Shown here: positions 34,356-47,500 of the stretch, piece by piece | Layout: each line of letters starts with the position of its first letter | Numbering within the stretch: position 1 is the first letter of the stretch | The notes under the pieces: model-generated | Databases searched by the model: none | Told to the model about the DNA's origin: nothing | The model's input: only the letters and a program-made list of their open reading frames with translations | Program-made: the position numbers and the translations under genes | Assembly: GCA_027576995.1 (NCBI GenBank) | Contig: JANBQC010000115.1 | Location: 1 to 57,702, forward strand | Source of the DNA: Dimargaris cristalligena | Taxonomy: Eukaryota > Kickxellomycota > Dimargaritomycetes > Dimargaritales > Dimargaritaceae | DNA: 57,702 bases | Direction of reading: 5' to 3'

Positions 34356-36923
34356 ATGGCCCGGTCTATGCGCCGTGTCAGTGCCCTCTTGCTGAATTTG
34401 CTTCTAGCCCTGAATATCGCACAAGCTGATGTGGTCCCCAACTCGTTCATCGTTCAATTTCCTGGCACGTCGTATGACCTGGCAGTCTCAAACCAACTTC
34501 GTGCCTCTTTAGTGAGTGACTTAAAGGCTTCGTCAATTCCCTTCATTTTGGCCACCAACTACAGTGATGTATTTGCTGGCTCTCAGGTTTTGGTGGACGA
34601 GTACTACCAAACCGCCATCTCTACATTTGCTTCGGTTTGGAAAATTTCCCCCAACCAAATTATGGCACAGGACAGTACCATGGATCTGCAGGCTCGACAG
34701 TCAACTACCAACGCGGGGTTGGCTCAAATCAATCACGGCCATACCGGCGTTAGCACACTTACATCCGCTTATGGACTGACTGGAGCGGGCGTCAAAGTCG
34801 GAATCATCGATAGCGGCATCGACTATACCCACCCGGCGTTCGGCAATTGCTTCAATACCACCAGCTGTAAGGTGCGTTACGGGTACGACTTGGTGGGGGA
34901 CGCCTTTACTGGTTATAATACCCCTCAGCCCAAGGCCAATCCCTTAGATACATGTAATGGCCATGGCACCCATGTCGCTGGTATTATCGCAGGCAACAGC
35001 GGTAATTTCAAGGGCGTGGCACCGGGCGCAACCCTAGGCGTGTATCGGGCCATGGGCTGTTCTACCACGACTAACAGCGCCATTCTTATCAAGGCCCTGC
35101 AGATGGCCTACGTCGATGGCATGAAGGTCATTAATATTTCCATTGCCGCCCCATCGGGCTTCAATTCGGACATTGATGCCTTCTGTAGTGACTACATGAC
35201 CGCCATGGGGGTCGCCATCATTGCGGCCGCGGGTAACGAAGGTCAGCGCTCCTTTTGGATGACTGGATCCCCCGCCACCGGGCGGTTGGTTTTCACAGTA
35301 GGAAGCATGGAGCCTCCAACGGTATACGGTTACGGACTTACGTTTACCAACCCTACGGGTGTGTCCCCGCATATCCGATCGAGTACCCAGGGCATCTCCA
35401 AATCGTTCGCATTCACTAATTTGGCTGTCCTCCAGGCCAAAACCGCATCTGGCTCGTTGTGCGCTTGTTCCGCTATCACCACTGTGCTAACCGGTAAAAT
35501 CGCCCTTGTCCAAGTGGGCGAGTGTACTTTCGATGTCAAGGCCGCTAATGTGGCGGCAACCGGGGCCGTGGCCATGATTGTGTATGACATTGAAGATGTA
35601 CCAATCCAACCCCCTCTATTCACCAACCCCAACACCATCCCTACAGTGCGGGTGGGCAAAGTCACCGGCGATAAGTTCATCGAATGGTACGGCAAAGGAT
35701 GGATACCTCGCATCACTTCCAACGACAATTATCAAGTGCTCAATAATCCCAAAGCCAACCAGGTGTCGTCCTTCTCCTCGCGTGGGCCCGGTCTCAACAT
35801 GGAAATGAAACCCACCATCGTCGCCCCCGGCTCTAATGTCTACTCCACCTATCCCACCAACCTCGGTTCCTATGCCATATTATCGGGCACATCCATGGCC
35901 TCCCCCTATGTCGCTGGCTGCTTCGCTCTGGTATTCCAATACTCGCCTTATGAATTCGTTGAACAGGTGACCGGTTTACTAGTGGAACATGCGACGGTAC
36001 TGTTTGACTCGGGTAAGGCATATCTTCCGGCCATCCAGGGAGGGGGCAGTCTTGCCATGGGTAAACTGTTTGATGATCTTCGTGTACGGACATATACATC
36101 CATCCCTCTGACTGATTTGGAGGCCGAGGGCCCTATCGCTGGTTACCAGTCTTTCGCTGTCGGTATCATGAACAATGGTCCGGCAACGTACACTTATAGT
36201 AGCCTCTACTTTAATTGCCGGCAGTACACGGTGTATGATTCGAGCAAGAACCTACTCATGACGCCCCAAACAGTGGCGGACAGTATCGGCATCACTTTTA
36301 TAAATTCGCCAGTTTCTGGTAAAGTGACGCCTAATAGTATATTCGAAGCTAACGCTAGGGTCACCACCACCAATATTGCCAGCAATGGCTACATGATGTT
36401 CGGGTTCTTCCTCAATTACACTCTGGTTACGGGATCCACAACCCTCTACCGCAACTATCCCATAATGGGAATGAAAGATACTATCGCTCGGCTCCCCATT
36501 TTGCCCCCACCCACCGCCCCTGGCTACCCCGCTTTTTGGGGTCCTGCCAACCCACCCGCCGCCGGTGCCTTGCCCACCTATACTATGCTCAATAAGGACA
36601 ATCCCGGGTTCACCTTCCAACAAATTTTTAACTCGGCCATGCTTCTTATTAATGTTGCCTCTGTCCTACCCGACGGAACCACTCTCTACCGGCAGGCCAT
36701 CTACGGGGCTAATCCTTACATGCGGCGCAACTGGAACCCAACCAGCAATCCCTATAGCTGGCGCTTCGTAGGCGGCATAGTCAATGCCAGTACCGGTGCT
36801 TACGAAATGCTCCCCAGTGGAACATACAGCCTGCAGGCCAAGTGGTTGAAGCCTAATCGGGGCCCCGACAGCGATGCCGACTTTGTTATCTGGAACTCGT
36901 CGAAGTTCATTATTCAGTGGTAG
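34356..36923 (+). CDS. Secreted subtilisin-like serine protease (S8) with PA domain
   Basis: Single exon, 855 residues. A hydrophobic signal peptide (LLLNLLLALNIAQA) is followed by an inhibitor-like propeptide (about 25-110). The catalytic triad is complete: D152 in IIDSGIDYTHP, H203 in GHGTHVAG, S513 in SGTSMASPYVAG, with oxyanion N294 in AAAGNEG. Between N and S a protease-associated (PA) insert occupies about 365-425 (GKIALVQVGECTFDVKAANV). The C-terminal 250 residues look like beta-sandwich (Fn3-type) modules, as in the large vpr/pyrolysin-like fungal subtilases. It would be secreted and degrade extracellular protein. It stands alone between two gene-poor stretches, and its codon usage matches nearby genes. 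The ATG at 34356 gives the signal peptide directly. Confidence 0.93.
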   Translation: MARSMRRVSALLLNLLLALNIAQADVVPNSFIVQFPGTSYDLAVSNQLRASLVSDLKASSIPFILATNYSDVFAGSQVLVDEYYQTAISTFASVWKISPNQIMAQDSTMDLQARQSTTNAGLAQINHGHTGVSTLTSAYGLTGAGVKVGIIDSGIDYTHPAFGNCFNTTSCKVRYGYDLVGDAFTGYNTPQPKANPLDTCNGHGTHVAGIIAGNSGNFKGVAPGATLGVYRAMGCSTTTNSAILIKALQMAYVDGMKVINISIAAPSGFNSDIDAFCSDYMTAMGVAIIAAAGNEGQRSFWMTGSPATGRLVFTVGSMEPPTVYGYGLTFTNPTGVSPHIRSSTQGISKSFAFTNLAVLQAKTASGSLCACSAITTVLTGKIALVQVGECTFDVKAANVAATGAVAMIVYDIEDVPIQPPLFTNPNTIPTVRVGKVTGDKFIEWYGKGWIPRITSNDNYQVLNNPKANQVSSFSSRGPGLNMEMKPTIVAPGSNVYSTYPTNLGSYAILSGTSMASPYVAGCFALVFQYSPYEFVEQVTGLLVEHATVLFDSGKAYLPAIQGGGSLAMGKLFDDLRVRTYTSIPLTDLEAEGPIAGYQSFAVGIMNNGPATYTYSSLYFNCRQYTVYDSSKNLLMTPQTVADSIGITFINSPVSGKVTPNSIFEANARVTTTNIASNGYMMFGFFLNYTLVTGSTTLYRNYPIMGMKDTIARLPILPPPTAPGYPAFWGPANPPAAGALPTYTMLNKDNPGFTFQQIFNSAMLLINVASVLPDGTTLYRQAIYGANPYMRRNWNPTSNPYSWRFVGGIVNASTGAYEMLPSGTYSLQAKWLKPNRGPDSDADFVIWNSSKFIIQW

Positions 36924-38025
36924 TGGCGCACTGTTGCCACCTAGGGTTAATATTGCTTCATATGTCTATACATATCTATAATTTTTTATTTTATAAAATA
37001 CCATTCTATTAATAACACGCTATATTATACTGAGAAGAATATTAGTAAAATAACCACCTCTACCCAATATAATCGAAGCAGGTATGGTTATGGGTGAAAT
37101 TGTATTGGAAAACCATATTATTGCGCAAATAGGTGAGTGGGCCAAATTTGTAACAATGGCGTACCAGTGAATTCGGAATTTCAGGTCCAAGTATTCAAGT
37201 CATCCGATCCCAAATTTGAACTCGGCCAGTTGAGAATTTAGAGGGGTATGCTAATGGTGATTTCTAAGAGTTCGCCAAAGAAGCTGATTAATAGTGTCGA
37301 AGGGTAAAATTTGAATAAATTGCTAGATTACTGACGCCAAGGACGAGTATACTGCGGAGGACGCTCAAACTAAGCTGGCGAAGGGTACTTTATAGATAGC
37401 AACAGTAGTGAATATACAATATAGGGGCGAGTTAACTATTAACAGGGGTATGAAATGCGACTAATTTACTAAGGGTAAATCCATAGAGCCAGCCCATATT
37501 TTTCTGAAATTCGTGGCCAAGTGATATAGGACAGTGGTGGATAAGCATGATAGTAAGATGAAGAAGATAATATATCGAACATATAAAAGGAAAGGTGAGA
37601 ACGGCCGAAGGGAGATAATATTATCGGGGATTGGAATTCCCGCACCCTGCCAAGGGAATTAGGTGCCATTATCGACTAGTTCGCGACGGTGGGTTGGCTT
37701 TTATCACATTGGTTGCAAAACACGCCAGTAGAAATAGTTAATTTTGAAGAACAGTTCAAACTATGCTGTCATCTCTTGAAATGTCTACACTTCAGTTAGC
37801 CCAGGGATTTAGAATATGATCGCCAATAACCACTTAGTGTTCGTTGAAAAAACCTCGTAAACCCTGGGAGAGAACCCATAGATTATCATTCTATGGAACT
37901 AAGAAATACTGCAAATGGACTAGCCGTGATGACAGCGGAAATATATACCATTTTTATTGAACCCTATTTATACTTTTAAATACGGCGGGGGGACCAAGTC
38001 CATCCCCAAAATCAGAATCAAATTA
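36924..38025. other. Convergent intergenic region, no gene seen
   Basis: About 1.1 kb of AT-rich DNA between the protease and TIP20 3' ends. AT-rich stretches at 36975-37030 may hold the protease 3'-end signals. No RNA gene or clear repeat is seen. Confidence 0.5.
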
Positions 38026-40918
38026 TTAAAGGTCGAGTGGGAAATCTAGGCGAAGTCGCATCAGGCGAGTGACGTCTTCCAATTCCAGGGTATCGATTCC
38101 CAGGGCCGTAATTTGGCGCTGTTTAAACGGCCGCGTTTTATCGGAGCTAAGAAGCAAGCGGGCCAGGCCCGGCAAGGTCTGGCCAGGACCAGACTCATCA
38201 CCCGGCGATTGCCGTTGCAGGTAACGCAGCACTTGGTCACGAGCGGTACTGAAATACGGATCCGAGGGTGCACTATCGGCCGGAAGTAAAGTCAGGATGA
38301 GTAGGGCGTCTTTAGTACGTCGGTAGAAATTGGCGGGTCGGGCCAACCAGGGGTTCGCTAAGGGCCACAGTCCGCTGATCAAATCAGAAGCTAATTGGAT
38401 GGCACCCGCAAAACTGAACCGGTGCTGGTCAATCACCCGGTCGTAGAAAAAGTCGTCGAGGGTGCGGGCGAAGTCGCGGTAGCACTGGCGGAATAATGTA
38501 TTGGGTAGGTTTTGGGACAGGAATGTGAGGGCGTGGTTAAGGTTGACCAGAGGGTCGGCCAGTTCGACTGAAAGGAGAGCATCGGAGTCCCATTGGTCAT
38601 CATCACCACTATCATCATCGTCGGCGTTGTTATCGGCTGCATTGCCAGAAATTGGGGCCGCTGTTCTAGAGCGTCCTGGTCCACCTAATATCCCCTCCTG
38701 GACGACCCGGGCTACATACTTCGACCGAAGTACCGCCCACGACTGCTTTTTCCGGTACATTCGAAGTTGATTAGTAAAGTCGTGCACTAGGGCCCGGCAG
38801 ATGGACCGGGTGATACCGCGCGAAAGGGTCTCGAAGCTGACTATAAGTTCATCGAACAAGGTGTGGTCCACTTCCTCCAGGGATTCGTGGTCACTGTTAT
38901 CGGGGGAATCCTCCTCGGCATCGAAGAACTCGTCGTCCTTCGGTGGGGCAGCCAGGTAGGCGGTCAGCAAATCCTGTAGGGTAGACCCCTCTCCCGCTGG
39001 TTTACAGCTAGTTAAGGCCTCCCACAGCTCAAGGTAAAAGGGCTGTTCGGCCAAATCCCGGAGGTTCTCGGCCATGTACAGGCAGGTGTGCAGCCAGCGG
39101 GACCACTGGCTGAACCGGGCAACCAAATGCGGGTCGTGGCCGGAATGGGCGACGAGGGTACCGAATTGACCCGTAGCGGTTGTTTGGGCCTTGGCCGCTA
39201 TGTCCGTGGCCGCCGTTTTCATCATGGTGAAGAAAGATCGTTCCAGGGACTGCACCTCCCGCTCAATTTCTTGGACATATGCCTCCAAAATGGGGATTTG
39301 GATATCCGCGACGAAGCGCATCTGTTGCACCACGCGCGGGAGAATACGGGTCCGATTACCAATGCCCTCCACCAGCTGAAAAAGAGCCTCGGCGGACTGG
39401 GTGGGGTGAGGATCATTGGGGTCTAGTAGGTCGTCGTAAAGGAGGGCCCACGCATTTTCGTCAAGGATCAGCTCATTGTACTGATCCGCAGCGAATTCCT
39501 TTTCGGCGTTGAGCCAGTGGTCGAATAAGTCCTGGTCCGCCAGTAAAACATCAACAGTACCGGGCCAGTCCATCGGATCCCAGTCCGTGGGTGCAGTCTC
39601 CCCGTTGGGCAAGATGGGGGGTGGTGGTTGGTAAAAGTATACCTCAGTTAAGGTATGGTCGAATTCTACCAGTTGCTGCACGGTATGGGCCAAAAGCAAT
39701 GGCTCGTCCAAGTAGCGCCCCCGGTCCTGGCGTAATTTCTCCTCGACACACTGCACCCACACCCGGATAAACTCGTCCTTCACCCGGTACTCGTGGCTGC
39801 GGGAGTGGTCAAGCACGGGTTGCAGCTCTTCCTCTAGGAATGGGTAGTGGTCCCGGATGGAATTTACAACGTGGGACAGAAACCATTCGGGTTTATCGAG
39901 ACGGTTAGTCGGGCGGGGGGACTCGAAATGATAGCGAAATCGAACCACCAGAGGCCGAGTAAGGGTCTGCATGGCGAACAGGACCGGCCCGGGACTGTGG
40001 GTGGCGGACGATGTGGATCCCCGCGGCCGTTCCAGGAGTAGCATATCGGCGAATGCATGTTGAAGGGCGTCGAGCTTGGCGCCAAGGGACTTGGGAGCAG
40101 GGATTTTGATGGGCTTGGGCCACTCCAAGGCATTCAGGCATTCAATGTAGCGTTTAACCAGGGTTGCCCGAATACTCTCCCACACTTGGCCAAGGTGACC
40201 GTCGAGGAACTGGTCCAAGTTGGGGTAGGGTGGGTGATTGGGAGTGGTTCGTAAGGCGAATACCATGTCGTGGAGCTGGTGATACAGGGCCACTGTCCGC
40301 TGGGGGTTACGGCTGGCTTCATCCTTAATCTGCTGGCCGAGTTGATTGGCACGGGCAACCGTGCTCAAGTAAGCTTGGACGGTGTATAAACTCTGCAGCC
40401 GTTGGTGCCGCGGTAGGAGCTGGTCGGCCCACAAAGGGTTAGTATCGGGGGAGGCCACCGCTATTTGACGAATGGTCTCGTGGAGGCTGCGCAATCGCTG
40501 GATTTCAACCTGAGACTGTCGGGTGGCTTGGGTTAGCTCTTGGACGAGGGTATCGGTATTCTTACGAACCGCGCATAGCTAATATAATAATAGGGCCGGC
40601 CATAATGGTGGTACCATAGTAACGGCGGAAAAGTATAGTCAGCGGTTAGGGACACAGTGAAATGTGACTGAAGGGGGTACATGGTCCAACACCCATTCAT
40701 GAAGTTCGTTATAGGTTGTGGGCGGTTGGAGAAAGCCGGTGGATAAAACGTGTCCAGGTCCAGGCTGGTGCATATAGCTTTAAAGTAGTACTTACCTCAG
40801 TATGCAGCTGGGTAGTGTGCTTAGTCTCGATGGGTAGGAGCTCATCGAGCTTGGTCAGGTCTGCCACAGAGCGGAAGTGCTCATTGACGTAGTGTTGGAG
40901 ATACTGAGTCGTAAGCAT
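38026..40918 (-). CDS. TIP20: RINT1/Tip20 family vesicle tether (Dsl1/NRZ complex)
   Basis: Model on the minus strand: exon 1 40918..40796, exon 2 40578..38026, 891 residues. Tip20/RINT1 is the subunit of the Dsl1 (NRZ) complex that tethers Golgi-derived vesicles at the ER. The family signature is PEWFLSHVVNSIRDHYPF, and the helical C-terminal block (FYDRVIDQHRFSFAGAIQLA) also fits. Exon 1 supplies MLTTQYLQHYVNEHFRSV and a coiled coil that continues across the junction (QLHTE then LCAVRKNTDTLVQELTQ). The intron (40795-40579) has GTAAGT and ATATTAG, phase 0. Without exon 1 the frame lacks an ATG. Acidic, probably disordered inserts lie near residues 545-570 and 625-650. Length is close to RINT1 (792) plus these inserts. 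Confidence 0.88.
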
Positions 40919-41533
40919 GGCCAGATGAACGACAAAGGGGTATGCCAATGAGTGAGTGCCTGACTGAGCTGTACACAAATGGGACGTCGAAAAAAATGGG
41001 CTCTAAATGGCCGCCGATGGAATGGGGTGCAATAAAAGTCAATAAAGGGCAAACCCTAATTTGCTCCCACCGATTACGCCTATAAGTATACGAGCTAAGG
41101 TGAAGGGCAATGTTTATAAAAATAAGGAATGAGCGACATGGAATAGATGAGGTTCCAATTGCCAGGCCAGAGACACCGTTTAGCTAGCTGACTTTAAACA
41201 CTGGCCCTGATACTCACCTAAAGTAGAACGACAAATACCAGTCAGAAGGGTTTCAACAGTAGGTAAGACCTTTTCGGATTACCATGCCTCACTCACAATT
41301 ACGGCTGCTAACTGTTAGGTTCTTTACAAGAAATCCAACCTCTTTCAAATATCACATAATCAACGACCATGGATAGAAGAGAACTGATAAATGGGGAAGT
41401 ACGTTGAATAATTCATAAATATATTTATACAAGGTGGAATGATTTCCCTGAGGATTTATTGTATTCTAAATGGTCCCAAGGGGAAATAGCATAAGTAAAG
41501 TTGCTTAACCGGGGTGTTGGCTTGACCGCCGTG
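40919..41533. other. Intergenic between SFI1 3' end and TIP20 promoter
   Basis: About 615 AT-rich bases. It should hold the TIP20 promoter and the SFI1 3'-end signals. Nothing distinct is seen. Confidence 0.45.
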
Positions 41534-44500
41534 CTACACAAACCCGTTGATATTGCTCATTGGTCTAACAGCCCGTCGAGCAGGTGCTGGGGAGGATTGG
41601 TAAGTCAGTCTTTGTTGGCATTTCGCATGCCACGCCCGGATGGTTCGCTTTTGGAGCAGCATATTGATAAATATATTGGCGGACAGGTTTCGACCCTGCT
41701 CCCTAGCCGCGTATCTATCTACAATGAGCCGCCAATGGTCCAGCGTATTTTGCAGTAGGTAACACCGGTACTGATGCTCGGCGACCGGAGCTACGCGTAC
41801 GGTGAACTGATGCGAGAGTCGACCGCTCTGGTAGGGTTCATTCTCGTCGTCGTCATCGTCATCGTCAGCATCATCGTCAGCATCATCGTCAGCATCATCG
41901 TCAGCATCATCGTCAGCATCATCATCAGCATCAGCATCATCATCATCCGCGGTGTCGGGTAGGGCAACCTTATCGTCTAATAACGCCTGGGCAGTGGGGT
42001 GGGCCATGCGAATAAATAGCTGGACTAGCCCGGGCTTGTCTTGACCGTGCTCCACCCACTTGGCTAATGCGGGCCGCAGCACCCACTTCTGTTGGAATTC
42101 CTTCAGCCTAACGTCCAAAAGAACCAGTCTCTCTCGGAGCTGTTTGCGGAACGTTTGTCCACGCCAAACTTGTACCGCTTTACCCGCGAACATGCGCCGA
42201 TAGAACGGCCGGGCCTTGCGCGTCAGCTGCTTTAGACGGTCAGTCTGGGCAGTGGCCTGGCGCCAGTGCTGGAACACCGCAGGAAGGCGGCGCCGGGCCA
42301 TATGGTCCCGAAAAATGGTAGCAATGTGGTCGTGGGCTGCTTTACGGCTCTGGGTATTCTTCGCGCCCTGTTGGCTCGCGCGGATCCGCCATTTATATAA
42401 TAGAATGTGCAAACATCGGTCGTCATTCAAGCGCCTGAATGACCCCAACCGGGCCGACAAGGCCTGCTGGCGGTTCTCCTCCTGCCGCCAGTGGGCAAGT
42501 GTCTGTTGAACTAAATGGAAGTGGTGAAAGGCCGGGTAGGACGGATAATCGACTCGGCCCGTAAAGGACCGGGGAATTTTATCCTCTAGTAGGCGTTGGT
42601 AAGTCGCTGAGCGCTCGCACCCGCGGTTGAGGGCTTGCCGACAAAGGTCGAAGGCCCGGTAATTCTGGAACTGGATAAGACGGCGCTCCAGCTCGGGTTG
42701 GATTCGGCGGTGATGGCACGCCTCTTTCCATTGCTGCCACCTCATGGTTGCTTGGACTTGTGATCCTTGTTGTAAATAATGATTCGCCTCATTCTGTAAT
42801 TCGGAGACCCGGTTACGCCAGAGTTCGTAGGCGAGTTTTGTGCACTGATATGTGAATAGTCGCCGGTGTTCTACCACTCGTCGCTGCTGTACAACTAGCT
42901 GGGAATGCCACTTAAGGAAATGACCGCGACATTTCCTGTCAGTAAACTTCTTCAGGGTTTCCGAGTGAGATATCTGCCTATTCCGTTGCTGTTCAAGGCC
43001 GGAAACTAACCGTTGCAAACTAAACCGTTTCAGTCGTAAATCACAGGATTTGACGGTTTTATCATGTCGACCGGCCATATCGCGGGATACTGATTTCCAG
43101 TGAAACAATACCTCCTGGCTGGCCCGTTTAGGATATTCCCGACTCGGCCTATCATCCTCGGTAGTATTCCAGTTGGGCCGGGTAGTTGACGCGGTATAGT
43201 GGCCCTTCCAGTGTTTCCAGTATCGGTTGAGCAGGCGGTGATGGTCAAACCGACATGACTCCCCCTCCTGGTTTGCAAGGTCAATATAGCTAGAATACCA
43301 ACGGAAAAACAAGGGGTATAGGTTAGTTTTGCGATGGCGAAATTCGGCTTGCGTATTGAGGTCCTGCGTGGCCTGTAGACGATTTCCCCAACGGACCCAA
43401 AAACGAGTAAGCTGATTAAACTTCTGTTTCTGGATTTTACTGGCCGCCTTTGCCTCCATATCGATATGCTGGCATCGACGCTGGCGCCAGGCCAACCACA
43501 TACGCCGTTTGACCTGTAAATCGCCCTGGAACTGGGCCTGCCCCAGTTTGCTAGTTTCGGAAGATGGGTAGGGCTGGTGGCCATGTGATTGAGGATCGAC
43601 CCGTATGAGTTTGACCCACCGTCGCATCATTTCCGACTTCACGGTTTGATACAGGAGTTCCCGTATTCCCCTTGGGGTGGGCTCTCGTTGGGAGGCGGTG
43701 ATCCATAGCCGATAATAATAGCGGAGAAGTTCTACTTGCCGCTGGCGATCGAATGTCCCCAAGTGTCGGATCTGCACCCAGCGGTTCCAGATCGTTTCGA
43801 CTAAACGACGGTCAGTCGACTCTTGTACCCGCTGACCAAAGGCATCAGCTTTGTGAATCATGAGAGTTCGTCCCCATCGGTTCCATGTCGTAGTTTTTTG
43901 GTGACGGTCAACGGACGTCGCTATAGTGTTGAAGGCTCTGGTTACCGCCACCGCGGATTTACGCCAGGCATGGAAAGCCGAGGATCTCCGTTCTATAGCC
44001 CCGCGATATTACATCAAGAGACATGCAAATTAACATTATACGGTTAAGGAATTAGATTATATTCGACTGATATCTGCCCTCCTAAACTACCGCGGCTCAA
44101 ATCAAATAGGAGTGAATGGTAGATATATACACAGTAGCGGTATAAACCCGGGATTCTATTACACATACCTTCGATGCGACCAACTTTAAAGTTATCAACC
44201 AAGACCATCGACCGGTCAAACCCGGTTTTGGTTTGATGGAAACAGGCCATGGTATTTCTATGATCAAAAGATGGGGATATGTGGAGTCCAAAAATAATAA
44301 ATAATTAACAAAGGTCCAATACAAATAGTTAGCCACGGTATTCAATAAGGTTTTGGATTCGGTATGATCAGAGAAAACTAATTAGGTATGGGTAGTGGCG
44401 CAATACTTACGTAAGTAATTTCCGTTGATTGATTTGTTCAGCCCGGGCCTGCAATTTCGATAACCGACGAAGTCGGCTATACCAGTGGTAATACACTCGT

Positions 44501-47500
44501 GCCAAACGGGCCTAACCATGGGGGAGTTCGACAAACAGTATCAAAAATAAATTGAGCAATATAAGTAATTAGTTGGGTTTCCCCGAATACAGCTGTGGGA
44601 CACGGCCATGTAGCAGGTTATAATGTCGGTACGGCATAACTTGGGATGAAAATAACTAAGCCTACTTTTTGTTGGCGACGGAAATGCTCATCGGCACTCC
44701 GGTCCAACGACCGAACCTTGTCAAGTCGGCGCCTTAACCCTGTTCGGTTGGAATGAGGAATGAATATAGTTTGAGGGATAAATGAATCCGATGGGATTGT
44801 ATCAAATCAGTTTCAGGGCTACAGCAGTATATAAAAACACACATTACGTTTACACACAGGTTAGTGCGTCAAAAGTACATGGGAATTGAATATAACACCC
44901 TATAAGGGATTAGGAAAGTTACCTCGCAGAGCCTGCCACTTGCACCTAAACTCGGCTTGTCGATTAAAATCAACCAACAACCCCTGGCATTTGCGGGTTT
45001 GATCATTGTCACAGACCCTAAAAATCGGCAAGTCGCGGATGGAGATAAGTTCGGATATCCATAAGCCAAGTTAATTTCACGGGTTTGATTATGCCCCCCT
45101 ATTCCTTTAAATTAGCCTCTTAGTTAACCAGATCATTTACCCATTTTTGGGCGGAAAGGTTGCAGACGAGACCGCCGCCAATCAGACTGGGACAGGCTGG
45201 AACTAGTCGCTATACCATACAAAAAGATAAATTACAGTATTCTCCATTAACAGAACTGACTTACCGATCTACCCACCGCCGAATAAATTTATGGTTATAA
45301 GTATATTCCGCCTCGGATTCCATATTCTTGAGGCAGTTATACCGTTCGACCCAACATCGGAATGCCCGCGGTAGAAAACACTGGATGTACATCCGCTAGA
45401 AGTAGAGGCCGGCCCCGGTTACGTCAATAGTATTGCCAACCATATCGAAAGAGAGGTATTAGAAATGTGAATTAATGGGCTGGCTTCGCCACTGGCTATC
45501 CCGAGTGCAGATTTCTATTCAGCAATATCGTAATACAATAGCTCGAAAACTTAATCAATGATCGGCTACAATAGCACAAGCGCTGGTAGGCCTACCTGCG
45601 CAACTTGACTCTCTCTCTGGTAAGCCTCCGAGGCATGGGCCCATTGGATAAGAAATTTTCGAGCAATCGAGTCGCGGCCCTTCTCATTCAATGATCCGGC
45701 GATCCCTAGAGACCAGTAAAGCATTGTAGTGCAATATGCAGAGGTGTTAGTATAAGTTCTACTTGTAAATCGTATAGTGCGGAGTTATAGGTGTGGTGAG
45801 CTGCCAAAAAATAAATACGGTGAATACATTCCACCAGTATATAGAATATACGGTAGTAAGTTTTCGTAGGGAACCGAATCGTTGGTAATAATTACCTGTC
45901 TTATACTGGACTACTTGTGTGGCAGATTGCCAGCGTTCCAAAACATCGTGCTTCGATGTAATAGCTCGCTGTCGCTGATAATGGTTAAGGTTGACGCGGG
46001 CATGCATATGGTGGAATATCGCAGTCTTCTGATGGGTTTCGGCCAACTGGTTGTAGATTCGGGTGGCTTGTACGGCCTAATGAACAATTACATACATATT
46101 AACAGTGGACATATTAGCCAGATTACGGGCCTCTGAGTTAATAAGGAATCCAGATAATATCATTGATCTTGTAGGTGTTTTGCAGAACCACTGCTGATAA
46201 ATATTAACCCCGACAATTACCAAATGTTCTACTTACACCCAACTGCTGTCGCCATAGTGCCAATACTTGGAACCGACAATCACGGTCGTATAAACGGCTG
46301 GCACTACAAATCATAAAATATATATGCCAAAAGCGATAGGGGGATATAATACGTTAAGAGGGGCATTGAGTAATTGAAAAAAGCGAATAGGCCAGTATGA
46401 GATAATGATAATACCTGGTTAAAAGAGACAGGCGAGTTGTATTTGGAAGATGCAATCATCGAGGGCTTGTGAACTTACCACCCAAATTCCCATAGGCGGT
46501 ATGCTCGTTGGAGGATGCGCCTATCTAAATACACTTGGTAAGAGCTAAGCTCTACACGCAGGAGAGTACAGAAATTATAGTCGAAAGTGGACATATCGAG
46601 AAGAAGGGCCCCTGAGGGCAGGGGGTTAACCACCGGTAAAACAATTGACATGTTAATCACACCGGACCCTGATAAGAGGTTGGGCAATTTGGTTAAAGAA
46701 ATAAGGTGAGTTTAACTTACGGATTTGGTCTTTGACACTCGCGTATAAACGATCTAGAACTTTGCGCTTGTAATACTGATCGGCTAGCCTATCTAGATGA
46801 TGCTGATGGGCTATATTTTTAGATTGGTCGACATACTGGCGCCAGAGCTTATGCAGCCAATAAATGGTTATATATGATAGAGCGGGAGCTGGTATTAGAA
46901 TCGTGCTTATATCACTAAATACCAATTTTACAGAAAAGGCAAACGGCAACTAAAATAAGATGTCGATGATTCGGATGACTAGGTTATTGGACGTACCTGT
47001 AGAGTAGTTGATTTAAGTGACATCTCGTGCTGATCAACTAAAGCAATCGCTGAGCGGTGCGCACACAACTGTTCAGACCAACGAGCCAAGCAGTGACGCT
47101 TCAGCGCAGTTTCGTAGTGCGCCTCGGCAAGCGGTTCATCAAGCTCCAGGAGCTCGCAAGAGGGCGTCTGGTAGACAATACCATTTTTAGAGACCGGTGG
47201 GTAGTCTATTTTCTGTCGCATGGTGCGAAGAGCCCAACGCATGAGGCGTAAATGATTCACATGGACGGACTGGGCCCAGAGTTGCCGGATAACTTGTTTT
47301 CGCCATTTGAAATACTGGGAGTACCTGTCGAATAGTGAGGTAGAATATGGTATAGGAGGAAATCCAAACTTAGTTGGAATACACCTGGTGGAGTCAAAGA
47401 TAAAAACAAAAAAAATAAACTCCGGAAATTTATAAGGGCCAGTGCCAGGGCTGATTATTTAAATGCTTAAGGGAGGTGCTTACTTTCGCCAGGCCTGGAG

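Noticed and set aside
41851..41950. Regular short repeats that might suggest a CRISPR-like array
   Set aside because: The unit is 12 bp without spacers and encodes the Asp-rich tail of SFI1 in a eukaryotic gene.
45141..45202. An exon-like segment within SFI1 (CTAG acceptor, GTAAAT donor, one Trp)
   Set aside because: Including it breaks the frame into the next exon (45017-44923), whose centrin motif needs incoming phase 2. Splicing 45265 directly to 45017 keeps the frame. It could be a rare alternative exon.
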